The notes: generated by a model from the sequence alone, not told the origin. 64,000 bases of DNA from JACCYI01 sp963828075 (GCA_963828075.1 CAWHDH010000017.1:620001-684000); one strand, 5' to 3'. Shown: positions 36,279 through 48,532, counted from the first letter of the stretch. Program-made: numbers and translations.

Positions 36279-37561
36279 ACCGTGACGCGCTCGATGCGCG
36301 CGCCGAGCGCGCGCAGGCGCTCATCGATCCGCTCGTAACCGCGGTCGATCTGCCGGATGTTGCCGATCTCCGACGTCCCCTCGGCGCACAGCGCCGCGAT
36401 CAGCATCGCCATCCCGGCGCGGATGTCGGGCGACTCGACGCGCTGGCCGCGCAGCGGCGCGGGGCCGGCGATCACCGCCCGGTGCGGGTCGCAGAGGATG
36501 ATGTTCGCACCCATGAGGACCAGCTTGTCCGTGAAGACCAGGCGGTTCTCGAACATCTTCTCGAAGATCAGGACCGTCCCGTCGGACTGCGTGGCGAGCG
36601 CGAGGGCGATCGACGTGAGGTCGGCGGGAAACGCCGGCCACGGGCCGTCCTCGACCTTGGACTGATAGCCGCCGGCGTCGCGCTGGACGACGAGCTTCTG
36701 GTCGCCGGGCACGAGCACGTCGCCGTCGTCGAGCTCCGAGTGCAGGCCGAGGCGGCTGAACACCAGCCGGATCATCCGCAGGTCGTCGGCGACGACGTTC
36801 TTGATCCGCAGCTCGCCGCCGGTCACCCCGGCGAGCGCCATGAACGAGCCGATCTCGATGTGGTCGGGACCGACCGTGTGCTCGCAGCCACCGAGCTCCG
36901 CGACGCCGTGGACCGACATGACGTTCGAGCCGATCCCCTCGATCGCCGCGCCCATGCGCACGAGCATGCGCGCGAGGTCCTGCACGTGCGGCTCGGACGC
37001 CGCGTTCTGGATGACGGTCGTGCCGGGGGTCAGCGCCGCCGCCATCAGGGCGTTCTCCGTGCCCATGACGGACGGCTCGTCCATGAAGAAGTCGCACGCC
37101 CGCAGGCCACCGTCGGTGGCGCTCAGGCGGATGTCGCGGCCGTGCTCGACCTCAGCGCCGAGTGCCCGGAAGGCGTCGAGGTGCGGGTCCAGGCGGCGGC
37201 GGCCGATCACGTCGCCGCCGGGCGGGGGCAGCAGCGCCTCGCCGAAGCGGGCGAGGAGCGGGCCGGCCACCAGGAACGACGCGCGGATGCGCTCGGCGAG
37301 CGTCGGGTCGACCTCGGTGGTGTGCACCCCGGCCGCCTGCAGCGCGACCGAGTTCTCGTTGCGGCGCTCGCAGGTCACGCCGAGGCCCTGGAGCAGCTCG
37401 AGCATGGCCTGGACGTCGCGGATCTGCGGCACGTTGTGCAGCACGACCTCCGCCTCGGTGAGCAGGGAGGCGGCGAGCAGGGGCAGGGCAGCGTTCTTGT
37501 TGCCGGCGGGCACGACGGTGCCCGAGAGCGGCACGCCGCCTTCGATGACGAACTTCTCCAT
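36275..37561 (-). CDS. murA: UDP-GlcNAc 1-carboxyvinyltransferase with Asp at the fosfomycin site
   Basis: A 428-residue MurA, first committed step of peptidoglycan synthesis. GGVPLSGTVVPAGNKNAALPLLAA, RASFLVAGPLLARFGEA and the long C-terminal RAGMAMLIAAL region are intact. The active-site loop reads PPPGGDVIGRRRLDPH: Asp117 replaces the Cys of E. coli MurA (Cys115), as in Mycobacterium and Chlamydia. That variant is active but insensitive to fosfomycin. It heads the hisZ-hisGDBHAF run; co-transcription is suggested by the 4-nt overlap with hisZ. Confidence 0.96.
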   Translation of the reverse strand: MEKFVIEGGVPLSGTVVPAGNKNAALPLLAASLLTEAEVVLHNVPQIRDVQAMLELLQGLGVTCERRNENSVALQAAGVHTTEVDPTLAERIRASFLVAGPLLARFGEALLPPPGGDVIGRRRLDPHLDAFRALGAEVEHGRDIRLSATDGGLRACDFFMDEPSVMGTENALMAAALTPGTTVIQNAASEPHVQDLARMLVRMGAAIEGIGSNVMSVHGVAELGGCEHTVGPDHIEIGSFMALAGVTGGELRIKNVVADDLRMIRLVFSRLGLHSELDDGDVLVPGDQKLVVQRDAGGYQSKVEDGPWPAFPADLTSIALALATQSDGTVLIFEKMFENRLVFTDKLVLMGANIILCDPHRAVIAGPAPLRGQRVESPDIRAGMAMLIAALCAEGTSEIGNIRQIDRGYERIDERLRALGARIERVTV

Positions 37562-37578
37562 GGGTGGGGTCCCCCGTT

Positions 37579-37588
37579 CAGACGTCTG
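37579..37588. promoter_or_regulatory. palindromic operator-like site between murA and the HD gene
   Basis: CAGACGTCTG is a perfect 10-bp palindrome, extended as GTTCAGACGTCTGGAC (37576-37591) with one mismatched pair. It lies in the 70-bp divergent intergenic region, 15 bp before the murA ATG. It may be a regulator site; no regulator is suggested by the neighbours. Confidence 0.35.
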
Positions 37589-37618
37589 GACAGCAGGGGT
37601 CCGGGCCGAGGGCTGGGC

Positions 37619-37624
37619 TAGGGT
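37619..37624 (+). promoter_or_regulatory. -10-like TAGGGT before the HD-domain gene (leaderless start)
   Basis: TAGGGT ends 7 nt before ATG 37632. The same bases read TACCCT on the minus strand and could serve murA with a leader of about 50 nt. Confidence 0.4.
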
Positions 37625-37631
37625 AACAGTC

Positions 37632-38216
37632 ATGTCGCAAGCCCTTTCACGCGAGGAGGCATGGGCTGAGTTCTGCGCCTGGACCGAATCTCCCTCCCTC
37701 CGCAAGCACGTGCTCGCCGTCGAGGCCGGGATGCGCGCCTACGCCCGCCGGTTCGGCGAGGACGAGGAGCTCTGGGCGGTCGTCGGCCTCCTGCACGACC
37801 TCGACTACGAGAAGCATCCGTCCCCCGAGGACGGGCACCCGCGGATCGCCATGCGCCACCTCGGGGAGATGGGCCAGCCGCCCGAGCTGATCCGGGCGAT
37901 CGCCTCGCACGCCGACTACCTCGAGGTGCCGCGCGAGACGCTGATGGAGAAGACGCTCTACGCCGTCGACGAGCTGTCGGGCTTCGTGATGGCGTGCGCG
38001 TACGTGCGCCCGGAGGGCATCCACGGCATGACGCCCAAGTCGGTCAAGAAGAAGCTGAAGACCCCGGCCTTCGCGGCGGCGGTCTCGCGCGAGGACATGC
38101 GGCGCGGCGCCGAGGACCTCGGGGTCGACTTCGACGAGCACGTCGCGCTCCTCATCGCGGCGCTCGATGAGCGCGCGGACGAGCTCGAGCTGCACGGCTC
38201 GGCGTCGGCGGCCTGA
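37632..38216 (+). CDS. HD-domain protein, predicted phosphohydrolase
   Basis: A 194-residue protein with an HD signature: His in LRKHVLAVEAGM, the HD pair in VVGLLHDLDYEKHP, and further His in HPRIAMRHL and ASHADYLEVP. Families of this type act on nucleotides or similar phosphoesters; the substrate is unknown. It is divergent from murA and followed 22 nt later by the isocitrate dehydrogenase-like gene. Confidence 0.85.
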   Translation: MSQALSREEAWAEFCAWTESPSLRKHVLAVEAGMRAYARRFGEDEELWAVVGLLHDLDYEKHPSPEDGHPRIAMRHLGEMGQPPELIRAIASHADYLEVPRETLMEKTLYAVDELSGFVMACAYVRPEGIHGMTPKSVKKKLKTPAFAAAVSREDMRRGAEDLGVDFDEHVALLIAALDERADELELHGSASAA

Positions 38217-38223
38217 GCCGCGT

Positions 38224-38229
38224 TACAGT
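38224..38229 (+). promoter_or_regulatory. -10-like TACAGT before the isocitrate dehydrogenase-like gene
   Basis: TACAGT ends 9 nt before ATG 38239, in the 22-nt gap after the HD gene. Fits a leaderless start, slightly wide. Confidence 0.35.
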
Positions 38230-38238
38230 CCCGCGCCT

Positions 38239-39342
38239 ATGCCCGATCCGCTCAAGATCGCCGTCCTCGGCGGGGACGAGACCGGCCAGGAGCTGCTCGA
38301 CGCGGCCCTCGGCGTCCTGGACCCCGGGGTCATCGCGTTCGACATCGACCTCGAGCACTACGACCTCTCGCTCGAGCACCGGCGAGAGACCAACAACGCC
38401 GTGGTGGAGGACGCCGCGCGCGCCATGAAGGCGGCCGGCTACGGGATCAAGGCCGCCACCATCACGCCGGAGGGCAAGGACGACGTCGGCTCGCCCAACC
38501 GGATCGTCCGCGAGGGCGTCGGCGGCAAGGTGATCATCCGCACCGGCCGCCGGATCCCGGGCGTCGTCGGTCCCGTCTCCGGCGTCTACCACCCGATCTC
38601 GGTGGTCCGGATGGCGGTCGAGGACGCCTACGGCGCCAAGCAGTGGCGCGAGGGCGAGGAGGGCGCCGACGACGAGGTCGCCTACCGGACCGAGAAGGTC
38701 ACGCGCTCGACCTGCCGCGCGGTCGCCGAGTACGCGTTCAGGACCGCCGAGCGCAGCGACGCGCACGTCTACGGCGGCCCCAAGTGGACCGTCTCGCCGG
38801 TCTACGAGGGCATGCTCAAGGAGGAGATGGACGCGGCCGCCGAGCGCCATCCGGACGTCGTGTACCGCCCGGTGCTGATCGACGCCACCTACGCGGGGCT
38901 GCTCACCGGCGCCACGGAGAACCCCCTGGTCATCCCGGCGCTCAACCGCGACGGCGACTGCCTGTCGGACATGGTCCTCCCGATGTTCGGGTCGATCGCC
39001 GGCGCGGAGTCCGTCCTGCTCGCCTTCGACGACGATCACGAGGTCGACGTGGCGATGGCCGAGGCTCCCCACGGCACCGCCCCGTCGCTCTTCGGCAAGG
39101 ACCTGGCCAACCCGATGGCGATGATCCTCGCCTGCGGCGCCGTCCTGCACTACGCGGCGCAGAAGGGCCATCCGGGCGCCGAGCGCGCCTCGCGCGCGAT
39201 CTACGAGTCGGTGCTCGAGACGGTCGCCACGGGCACCAAGACGATCGACCTCGGCGGGCACGCGACCACGTCGGAGTTCTCCGCCGCGGTGGTCGAGAAG
39301 ACCCGCACGAAGATCGACATCTGGTCGTCGCTGGGGCGCTAG
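38239..39342 (+). CDS. icd: isocitrate/isopropylmalate dehydrogenase family, probably isocitrate dehydrogenase
   Basis: A 367-residue beta-decarboxylating dehydrogenase. The substrate segment has S85-x-N87-x-x-x-R91 and R101, the same spacing as Ser113, Asn115, Arg119 and Arg129 of E. coli isocitrate dehydrogenase; metal-binding aspartates lie in NRDGDCLSDM and the cofactor loop in EAPHGTAPSLFGKDLANPMA. A separate LeuB is encoded at 57.2 kb, which also argues for isocitrate here. A related 2-hydroxyacid remains possible. The convergent STAS frame runs antisense through its 3' third. Confidence 0.75.
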   Translation: MPDPLKIAVLGGDETGQELLDAALGVLDPGVIAFDIDLEHYDLSLEHRRETNNAVVEDAARAMKAAGYGIKAATITPEGKDDVGSPNRIVREGVGGKVIIRTGRRIPGVVGPVSGVYHPISVVRMAVEDAYGAKQWREGEEGADDEVAYRTEKVTRSTCRAVAEYAFRTAERSDAHVYGGPKWTVSPVYEGMLKEEMDAAAERHPDVVYRPVLIDATYAGLLTGATENPLVIPALNRDGDCLSDMVLPMFGSIAGAESVLLAFDDDHEVDVAMAEAPHGTAPSLFGKDLANPMAMILACGAVLHYAAQKGHPGAERASRAIYESVLETVATGTKTIDLGGHATTSEFSAAVVEKTRTKIDIWSSLGR

Positions 39343-39778
39343 CCGCTGAGCGGAGCACCGGCAGGTCGAGCTCCCGCGTGAGGTCGAGCACGCGAAGCAG
39401 GCAGTCGGGCGGATGGATGACGAGGAGGCCGCCGCCCACCCGGGAGAGGGACCGGTGCGCGCCGGCGAGCCGGCCCACCGCGCTGAGATCGATGAAGTCC
39501 ACCTCAGAAGCGTCGACCACCATCGAGCCGGCGCCCCATCGCTCGGCGCGGCGCAGAGCGGAGTCGAGCGCGGGCAGAGCGGCGAGATCGAGCTCGCCGC
39601 AGACGCGAAGGGCGCAGGCGTCGTCGCTAAGCCGCTCGAGCTCGACGCCGAAGCGGCGGCCCGGCGCGTCGGGCGCGGCGGCGACCGAGCGGTCGGGGCA
39701 GCCCCGACGCTCGTGTCGCCGGGGCGCGTCGATGACCAGCCGGGCGCCGCGGGTGCGACGTGACTGCGGATGGGACAT
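38942..39778 (-). CDS. STAS-domain protein (anti-sigma factor antagonist type), 3' end doubtful
   Basis: ATG 39778 has AAGGAG 6 nt upstream. After a basic 40-residue leader comes a STAS domain: GVELERLSDDACALRVCGELDLAALPALDSAL, MVVDASEVDFIDLSAVGRL, GGGLLVIHPPDCLLRVLDLTRELDLPVL. The expected domain end falls near 39346. The frame then continues for about 135 more residues, rich in Arg, Ser and Pro, antisense to the isocitrate dehydrogenase gene. A one-base shift near 39350 would instead end at a TAG beside the neighbour's stop. The phosphorylatable residue of the family is Ser/Thr; here DLSAV holds a Ser. Confidence 0.7.
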   Translation of the reverse strand: MSHPQSRRTRGARLVIDAPRRHERRGCPDRSVAAAPDAPGRRFGVELERLSDDACALRVCGELDLAALPALDSALRRAERWGAGSMVVDASEVDFIDLSAVGRLAGAHRSLSRVGGGLLVIHPPDCLLRVLDLTRELDLPVLRSAASAPATTRCRSSCGSSRPPRRRTPTWSRARRGRSSWCPWRPSRAPTRRSRARRARRPDGPSAPRSAGRRRRRGSSPSGWPGPCRRATGRCRGEPRPSPRRPRDRRRRRAGRTPRRRSTRTSGGPCPTGSRRRG

Positions 39779-39902
39779 CGCGGCTCCTTCCGTCACTCTC
39801 GGCAGGTGAGCGGAGATCCGCCGGGGACCGAGCGTCCGTGATCCCGAACGTCGCTACGCGTACAGCGCGTACGGCGGTCCGTCCCATCGGCCGCGCCGCC
39901 GC

Positions 39903-40937
39903 TCAGCGATCATACCTCCCGGTGGTCGGATCGAGCTGCGTATGTCCCGTCGCCGGGGTCGGGTTCGGCCATGAGGCGGCGCGAGCGCTCCGACCGCCCG
40001 ATCGGGAGACCGGCGGCACCGCGTCCAGGTCGAAGAGGTGGCGTCGCCGGCGGCGGATGTAGCTGAGCCGCTGGAGGTAGAGCGTCGCGGTCCCCGCGAG
40101 CAGGATCGCCCCATGTTGAGCGCGAGCTGGGCCATCGAGCCACGCCACGCCGCGGCATCGCCGTTGATGTTCGCCGCCGCCGGGATCGTCGTGACCGAGA
40201 TGAGCACCCCGATCAGCGCTCCCGACTTGGCCGTCGAGAGCGAGAGCATCCCCGCCGCGCCGGCACAGCAGGCGACGAAGAACGCGAAGAAGTCGGGGTT
40301 GGCGATCAGTGAGGCCATCTGGTGCGACTTCTGGTCGAAGACCTCCGGCGTCAGCCCGGTCGCCTTGAACACGAGCGTCGCGAGGAACACGACCGTGATC
40401 GCGAGCGGGAGCCCGACCGCGAGCGCGATGAACGACGGGACCGGCAGCGAGCGCTGCGACTGGACCAGCGCGACACACACGCCCGCGATCGGGCCGAACT
40501 CCGGCCCCACGACCATCGCGCCGACGATCAGGATCGGCGAGTCCAGGTAGATGCCGACCGCCGCGATCAGCGCGGCGAGCACCATGAAGATGCAGAACAC
40601 CGCCGAGAGCTCGACGTTCTCCTCGCTGCGCTCCTCGACCTCCTCCCACACCACCGAGTCGGCCACCGCGCCCCGCGCCTCCTCCTCGGCGCGCCGGGCG
40701 TATCGCGACAGCTCGGTGTCGATGACCTCCAGCGCGATCGACCCGTCCTCATGGATGCGGAGCTCCTTGAGGTCCGAGAGCACGACGCTCGTGTCCTCGC
40801 GCGCGACGTCGCAGAGGATGACGTCGCCCTCCGGGCGCCGGGCGACGCCCTCGAGCAGAATCACGTTGCAGACCGACGCCGTCGAGGTGAGCCCGCTGCG
40901 TCCGGTCCGACGGCACGACGATCCGCAGGTGGACCAT
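39903..40937 (-). pseudogene. DUF389 membrane protein with two apparent frameshifts
   Basis: The product is split over frames. ATG 40937 begins MVHLRIVVPSDRTQ, then the family sequence continues in another frame (SGLTSTASVCNVILLEGVARRPEGD) around 40885-40900. The middle is intact: SPILIVGAMVVGPEFGPIAGVCVAL and several membrane segments. Near a C run at 40109-40112 the frame shifts again: LALNM leads to nonsense in one frame while AILLAGTATLYLQR continues in the next. DUF389 proteins are putative transporters of unknown substrate. Either a decaying gene or two indel sequencing errors in GC-rich DNA. Confidence 0.75.
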
Positions 40938-40946
40938 CCGCGCAGC

Positions 40947-41360
40947 CTAGTCCGCGACCTCCGGGTCCGACAGTCCGTCGCGGATCCACTGTGGCACCGG
41001 CGTCTTGGCGCCGGTCGCGCCGTCGACGAAGACGTACGCCATGGTCCCCTCGGCCAGGAGCTCGCCGGCTCGGACGATGCGATGCGCGGTGAGCATCGAG
41101 CTCGTCCCGAACCGCTCCACCTCGATGGTCAGGTCGAGCTCGTCGTCGAACCGCGCAGGGCTGCGGTAGCGGATCGTCGCCTCGACGACGACCAGGTCGA
41201 CCCCGCCGTCGAGCATCGCCCCATAGGAGCCCAGACCGGCCCGGAACAGCTCGGTCAGCGAGATGTCGAAGTAGGCGAGATAGTGGGCGTTGAACAGCAC
41301 GCCCTGGGCGTCGCACTCGGCGTAGCGCACCCGCAGGCGGTGGACGTGACGGGCGGGCAC
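40947..41360 (-). CDS. hotdog-fold acyl-CoA thioesterase (4-hydroxybenzoyl-CoA thioesterase type)
   Basis: A 137-residue hotdog protein. RVRYAECDAQGVLFNAHYLAYFDISLTELFR contains the catalytic Asp of the FcbC/YbgC group; later ATIRYRSPARFDDELDL and HRIVRAGELLAEGTMAYVFVD. It hydrolyses acyl-CoA thioesters; the acyl group is unknown. GTG 41360 is chosen because homology starts there and TACAGT lies 7 nt upstream; the frame is open far beyond but without homology. Confidence 0.85.
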   Translation of the reverse strand: MPARHVHRLRVRYAECDAQGVLFNAHYLAYFDISLTELFRAGLGSYGAMLDGGVDLVVVEATIRYRSPARFDDELDLTIEVERFGTSSMLTAHRIVRAGELLAEGTMAYVFVDGATGAKTPVPQWIRDGLSDPEVAD

Positions 41361-41367
41361 GGGCGCG

Positions 41368-41373
41368 ACTGTA
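41368..41373 (-). promoter_or_regulatory. -10-like TACAGT before the thioesterase gene (leaderless start)
   Basis: Minus-strand TACAGT followed by 7 nt and the GTG at 41360. Confidence 0.4.
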
Positions 41374-41495
41374 GCCCGCTGCAAGATCGCGTGCAGCCGC
41401 CCCGGGGACGTTCGGCGCACTAGAGCCAAAACGGGTCTGCCGAGGGCCGCGCGGCGACCGATTCCGTCCGACCGCGACCGTAGCTTTGCGAACAC

Positions 41496-41771
41496 ATGTT
41501 CCCGCCTTCGACGACCCGTCGCCCGAACAAGCGCTCGCTCCGCGAGCTGGTGCGCAGCGCCATGGACTCGGCCCTCGAGCTCGCCACGCTGGGAGAGGCA
41601 CCTCGGTCGGCACCGCACCCGCGGGCCACCACGCCCCCGGCCGTGACGCAGCATCCGCACCGCCGACACATCGGTCGTCGTCCCCACGCGCGGAGGGCCG
41701 GAACGGTCCGCCCGCGCGCCCAGGTCTGCACGTCGCCACTGGGCTCTGTTTCCAGGGCGCCGCACCGCTGA
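41496..41771 (+). CDS. hypothetical 91-residue basic protein
   Basis: The frame begins with ATG 41496, and TAGCTT ends 9 nt before it, as at other leaderless-type starts here. The first 35 codons are GC3-rich and encode a plausible amphipathic start (RRPNKRSLRELVRSAMDSALELATLGEA); the rest is rich in Arg, His and Pro. It lies in the 0.5-kb gap between the thioesterase gene and the rRNA operon terminator. No family is recognised; it may be a non-coding open frame. Confidence 0.35.
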   Translation: MFPPSTTRRPNKRSLRELVRSAMDSALELATLGEAPRSAPHPRATTPPAVTQHPHRRHIGRRPHARRAGTVRPRAQVCTSPLGSVSRAPHR

Positions 41772-41849
41772 CCGCTCACGCCCCACCGGCGCCCGGTCTG
41801 GGAGGACGGGTGTGCCGGTCGGGGTGCGTGAGCTCCGCTCCCAACGAAC

Positions 41850-41877
41850 ACGAGCCGCCCCAGCAAGGGCGGCTCGT
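41850..41877 (-). terminator. rRNA operon terminator
   Basis: ACGAGCCGCCC (41850-41860) and GGGCGGCTCGT (41867-41877) form a perfect 11-bp stem with a 6-nt loop, followed on the minus strand by GTTCGTTGG. It begins 7 nt past the 5S 3' end. Confidence 0.8.
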
Positions 41878-41883
41878 AGAAGA

Positions 41884-42000
41884 AACCGGCGGCGACCTAC
41901 TCTCCCGGGCCCTTGCGAGCCAAGTACCATCGGCGCTGTGGGGCTTAACTGCTCTGTTCGGAATGGGAAGAGGTGTTTCCCCCACGCCAAAGCCACCGGA
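41884..42000 (-). rRNA. rrf: 5S ribosomal RNA
   Basis: About 117 nt. The minus strand starts TCCGGTGGC, ends GCCGCCGGT (the terminal stem) and contains the universal CCCATTCCGAACAGAGCAGT core and the loop TGGTACTTGGC. Ends are placed by the terminal stem and are approximate by a few bases. Confidence 0.95.
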
Positions 42001-42031
42001 AATCAAGCGAGACCGCGCCGTCCGCGGGCCC

Positions 42032-42045
42032 TGAAAACTGCACAG
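42032..42045 (-). other. 23S processing stalk, 3' strand
   Basis: TGAAAACTGCACAG here is the exact reverse complement of 45124-45137 upstream of 23S, so the precursor can form a 14-bp stem enclosing 23S for RNase III. Confidence 0.75.
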
Positions 42046-42076
42046 CTCGCCAACATACGGGCACCACGAACAAAAT

Positions 42077-45070
<2,994 letters not shown>

Positions 45071-45123
45071 GGTGATCAGATCGGCCGAAGCCGATCCGGT
45101 GATACCCGTAAATGTTGGCAAAA

Positions 45124-45137
45124 CTGTGCAGTTTTCA
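45124..45137 (-). other. 23S processing stalk, 5' strand
   Basis: CTGTGCAGTTTTCA pairs exactly with 42032-42045 on the far side of 23S. Confidence 0.75.
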
Positions 45138-45179
45138 AGGTCCGCGGAGAGGCACGCCCGGACTGGGCGCTGGTCTCTC

Positions 45180-45196
45180 AAAACTCAACAGCATGC
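45180..45196 (-). other. 16S processing stalk, 3' strand
   Basis: AAAACTCAACAGCATGC is the exact reverse complement of 47036-47052 upstream of 16S, giving a 17-bp stem. Confidence 0.75.
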
Positions 45197-45310
45197 GGCC
45201 ACCTCGAGAGGTGGCCGCCAGGTTCGGTCGACGTGCTAGGAGCCGTCCGGCTTCGAAGAACGCGGAATGCGCTCATCGGCCGGCTCGGCCGCTCCACTCC
45301 TGGAGCTCCC

Positions 45311-46860
<1,550 letters not shown>

Positions 46861-47035
46861 GAACTGCTCACAGAAAGCCGACATGAACCACACGAGGCGC
46901 CGCCGGTACACAAGTAGCGGCGCGGGTTCCATGACGAGGTACTGCTGTACTGCTGACTCTTAGCTGCCTCGCGACGGACAAAGCCCGTCGGGGCAGGTCG
47001 AACCTGGACGCACACTCGGCCTCTCGGCCGGGTGC

Positions 47036-47052
47036 GCATGCTGTTGAGTTTT
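47036..47052 (-). other. 16S processing stalk, 5' strand
   Basis: GCATGCTGTTGAGTTTT pairs exactly with 45180-45196 beyond the 16S 3' end. The remaining leader, 46861-47114, holds no ORF that I would call. Confidence 0.75.
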
Positions 47053-47114
47053 CAAAGACCGGTGCTCTCCGGGCCAGACGGGACTCGTCCGGCGCTCATT
47101 CGAGCGGGCTCTGC

Positions 47115-47144
47115 AGTGTAGCGCACGATTCCGGCCCCGAACAA
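47115..47144 (-). promoter_or_regulatory. rRNA operon promoter
   Basis: Minus-strand TTGTTC (47139-47144), an 18-nt spacer and TACACT (47115-47120). The start would be near 47108, giving a leader of about 250 nt. A second, weaker candidate is TACATT at 47188-47193 with TGACCG 17 nt upstream, just after tyrS. Confidence 0.55.
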
Positions 47145-47226
47145 CCTCTCCGGGCCCCGGCCCGAGGGCCTCCTGCAGCGACGGGGGAATGTAGCAGTGG
47201 CGCCCGCTGACGGTCATCTCGGGGCG

Positions 47227-48423
47227 TCAGTCGCCTGACGGCGTGGCCCGCAGACGGCGAAACCGCCGCTTGCCGAGCTGGAGCACCGCGCCGTCGAGCC
47301 GCTCGCACGGCAGGTCGAGCGCGTCGGCCGCCAGCGGCTCCCCGTCGAGGCGCACGCCGCCCTGCGCAAGCGCGCGGCGGGCGTCCGAGCGCGAGCCGCC
47401 GAACGCCGTGACGATGACCTCGGGCAGGTGCGCGGCACCGTCGGCGCACGCGATGACGGTCTCCTCCACGTCGTCGGGGACCTCGCGGGACACGAACACA
47501 CGGTCGAAGTGGGCCTCGGCGCCGCGGACGGCCGCCTCGCCGGCGAACCGCTCGACCAGCGCCCGGGCGAGCGCGCGCTTGGCGTCGCGCGGCCCCACCC
47601 CTTCGGGAGGCACGCCGCCGAGGAGCAGGTCGTACCACGCCGGCATGGCGGCGTCGGGGAGCGACAGGATCCGCCCGAACATCTCCTCAGGCGCGTCGGA
47701 CACCCCGACGTGGTTGGCCAGCGACTTGGACATCTTGCGCTCGCCGTCGATCCCCACCAGCAGCGGCGTCGTCAGCACGACCTGCGGCGCCTGGCCATAG
47801 GCCTGCTGGATCGAGCGGCCCATCAGCAGGTTGAACTTCTGGTCGGTCCCCCCGAGCTCGACGTCGGCGCGCACGGCGACCGAGTCGTAGCCCTGCAGGA
47901 CGGGATAGAGCAGCTCGAGCATCGAGATCGGCTCGGACGCCGCCCACCGCCTGGAGAAGTCCTCGCGCTCGAGGATCTGGGCGACGGTGACCGTCCGCAC
48001 CAGCCGGAACAGCTCCTCCATCGACATGTCGAGCCACTCGGCATTGTGGCGGATCTCGAGGCGCTCGTCGGTACGCAGGACGTGGCTCGCCTGGTCCACG
48101 TACGTACGCGCGTTCGCGTCGATCTCCTCGCCCGACAGCAGCGGGCGGGTGGCCGAGCGGCCGCTGGGGTCGCCGACCCGAGCGGTGTAGTCGCCGATGA
48201 TCAGCACGACGGTGTGGCCGGCGTCCTGGAACTCGCGCAGCTTCTGCAGCACGACGGTGTGGCCGAGGTGGACGTCGGGGGCCGTGGGGTCGAGCCCGAG
48301 CTTGACGCGCAGCGGGCGGCCCTCGGCGAGCCGCTGCGCGAGCGCCCCCTCTGGCAGGCAGTCGACGGCGTTTCGGGCCAGGAAGGCGGCGGCTTCGGCG
48401 GCCTCGGGGGGTGGGGTCTCCAT
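47227..48423 (-). CDS. tyrS: tyrosyl-tRNA synthetase
   Basis: A 398-residue class I synthetase of the long (TyrZ-like) type. The HIGH-like motif is HLGHTVVLQKL, the tyrosine pocket ELLYPVLQGYDSVAVRADVELGG, the KMSKS loop GERKMSKSLANH, and a C-terminal S4 domain (SDARRALAQGGVRLDGEPL). ATG 48423 has TAGCAT 8 nt upstream. It lies directly upstream of the rRNA operon promoter, same strand. Confidence 0.96.
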   Translation of the reverse strand: METPPPEAAEAAAFLARNAVDCLPEGALAQRLAEGRPLRVKLGLDPTAPDVHLGHTVVLQKLREFQDAGHTVVLIIGDYTARVGDPSGRSATRPLLSGEEIDANARTYVDQASHVLRTDERLEIRHNAEWLDMSMEELFRLVRTVTVAQILEREDFSRRWAASEPISMLELLYPVLQGYDSVAVRADVELGGTDQKFNLLMGRSIQQAYGQAPQVVLTTPLLVGIDGERKMSKSLANHVGVSDAPEEMFGRILSLPDAAMPAWYDLLLGGVPPEGVGPRDAKRALARALVERFAGEAAVRGAEAHFDRVFVSREVPDDVEETVIACADGAAHLPEVIVTAFGGSRSDARRALAQGGVRLDGEPLAADALDLPCERLDGAVLQLGKRRFRRLRATPSGD

Positions 48424-48431
48424 CCGGTCCA

Positions 48432-48437
48432 ATGCTA
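48432..48437 (-). promoter_or_regulatory. -10-like TAGCAT before tyrS (leaderless start)
   Basis: Minus-strand TAGCAT, 8 nt, then the tyrS ATG; identical hexamer and spacing to pgeF. Confidence 0.42.
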
Positions 48438-48532
48438 GGCTCTCGACCCCGGCGGCAGTCGTGTGCCGGAGGTCTGCGAGCGGCCCGAGCACACCGCGTT
48501 CGCCCGCCTCGGGCGCCGGCCGCGACCCTCCT

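Noticed and set aside
36275..37561. EPSP synthase (aroA) instead of murA
   Set aside because: The PGGD loop, UDP-GlcNAc-type N-terminus and length fit MurA; aroA motifs such as LGNAGTA are missing.
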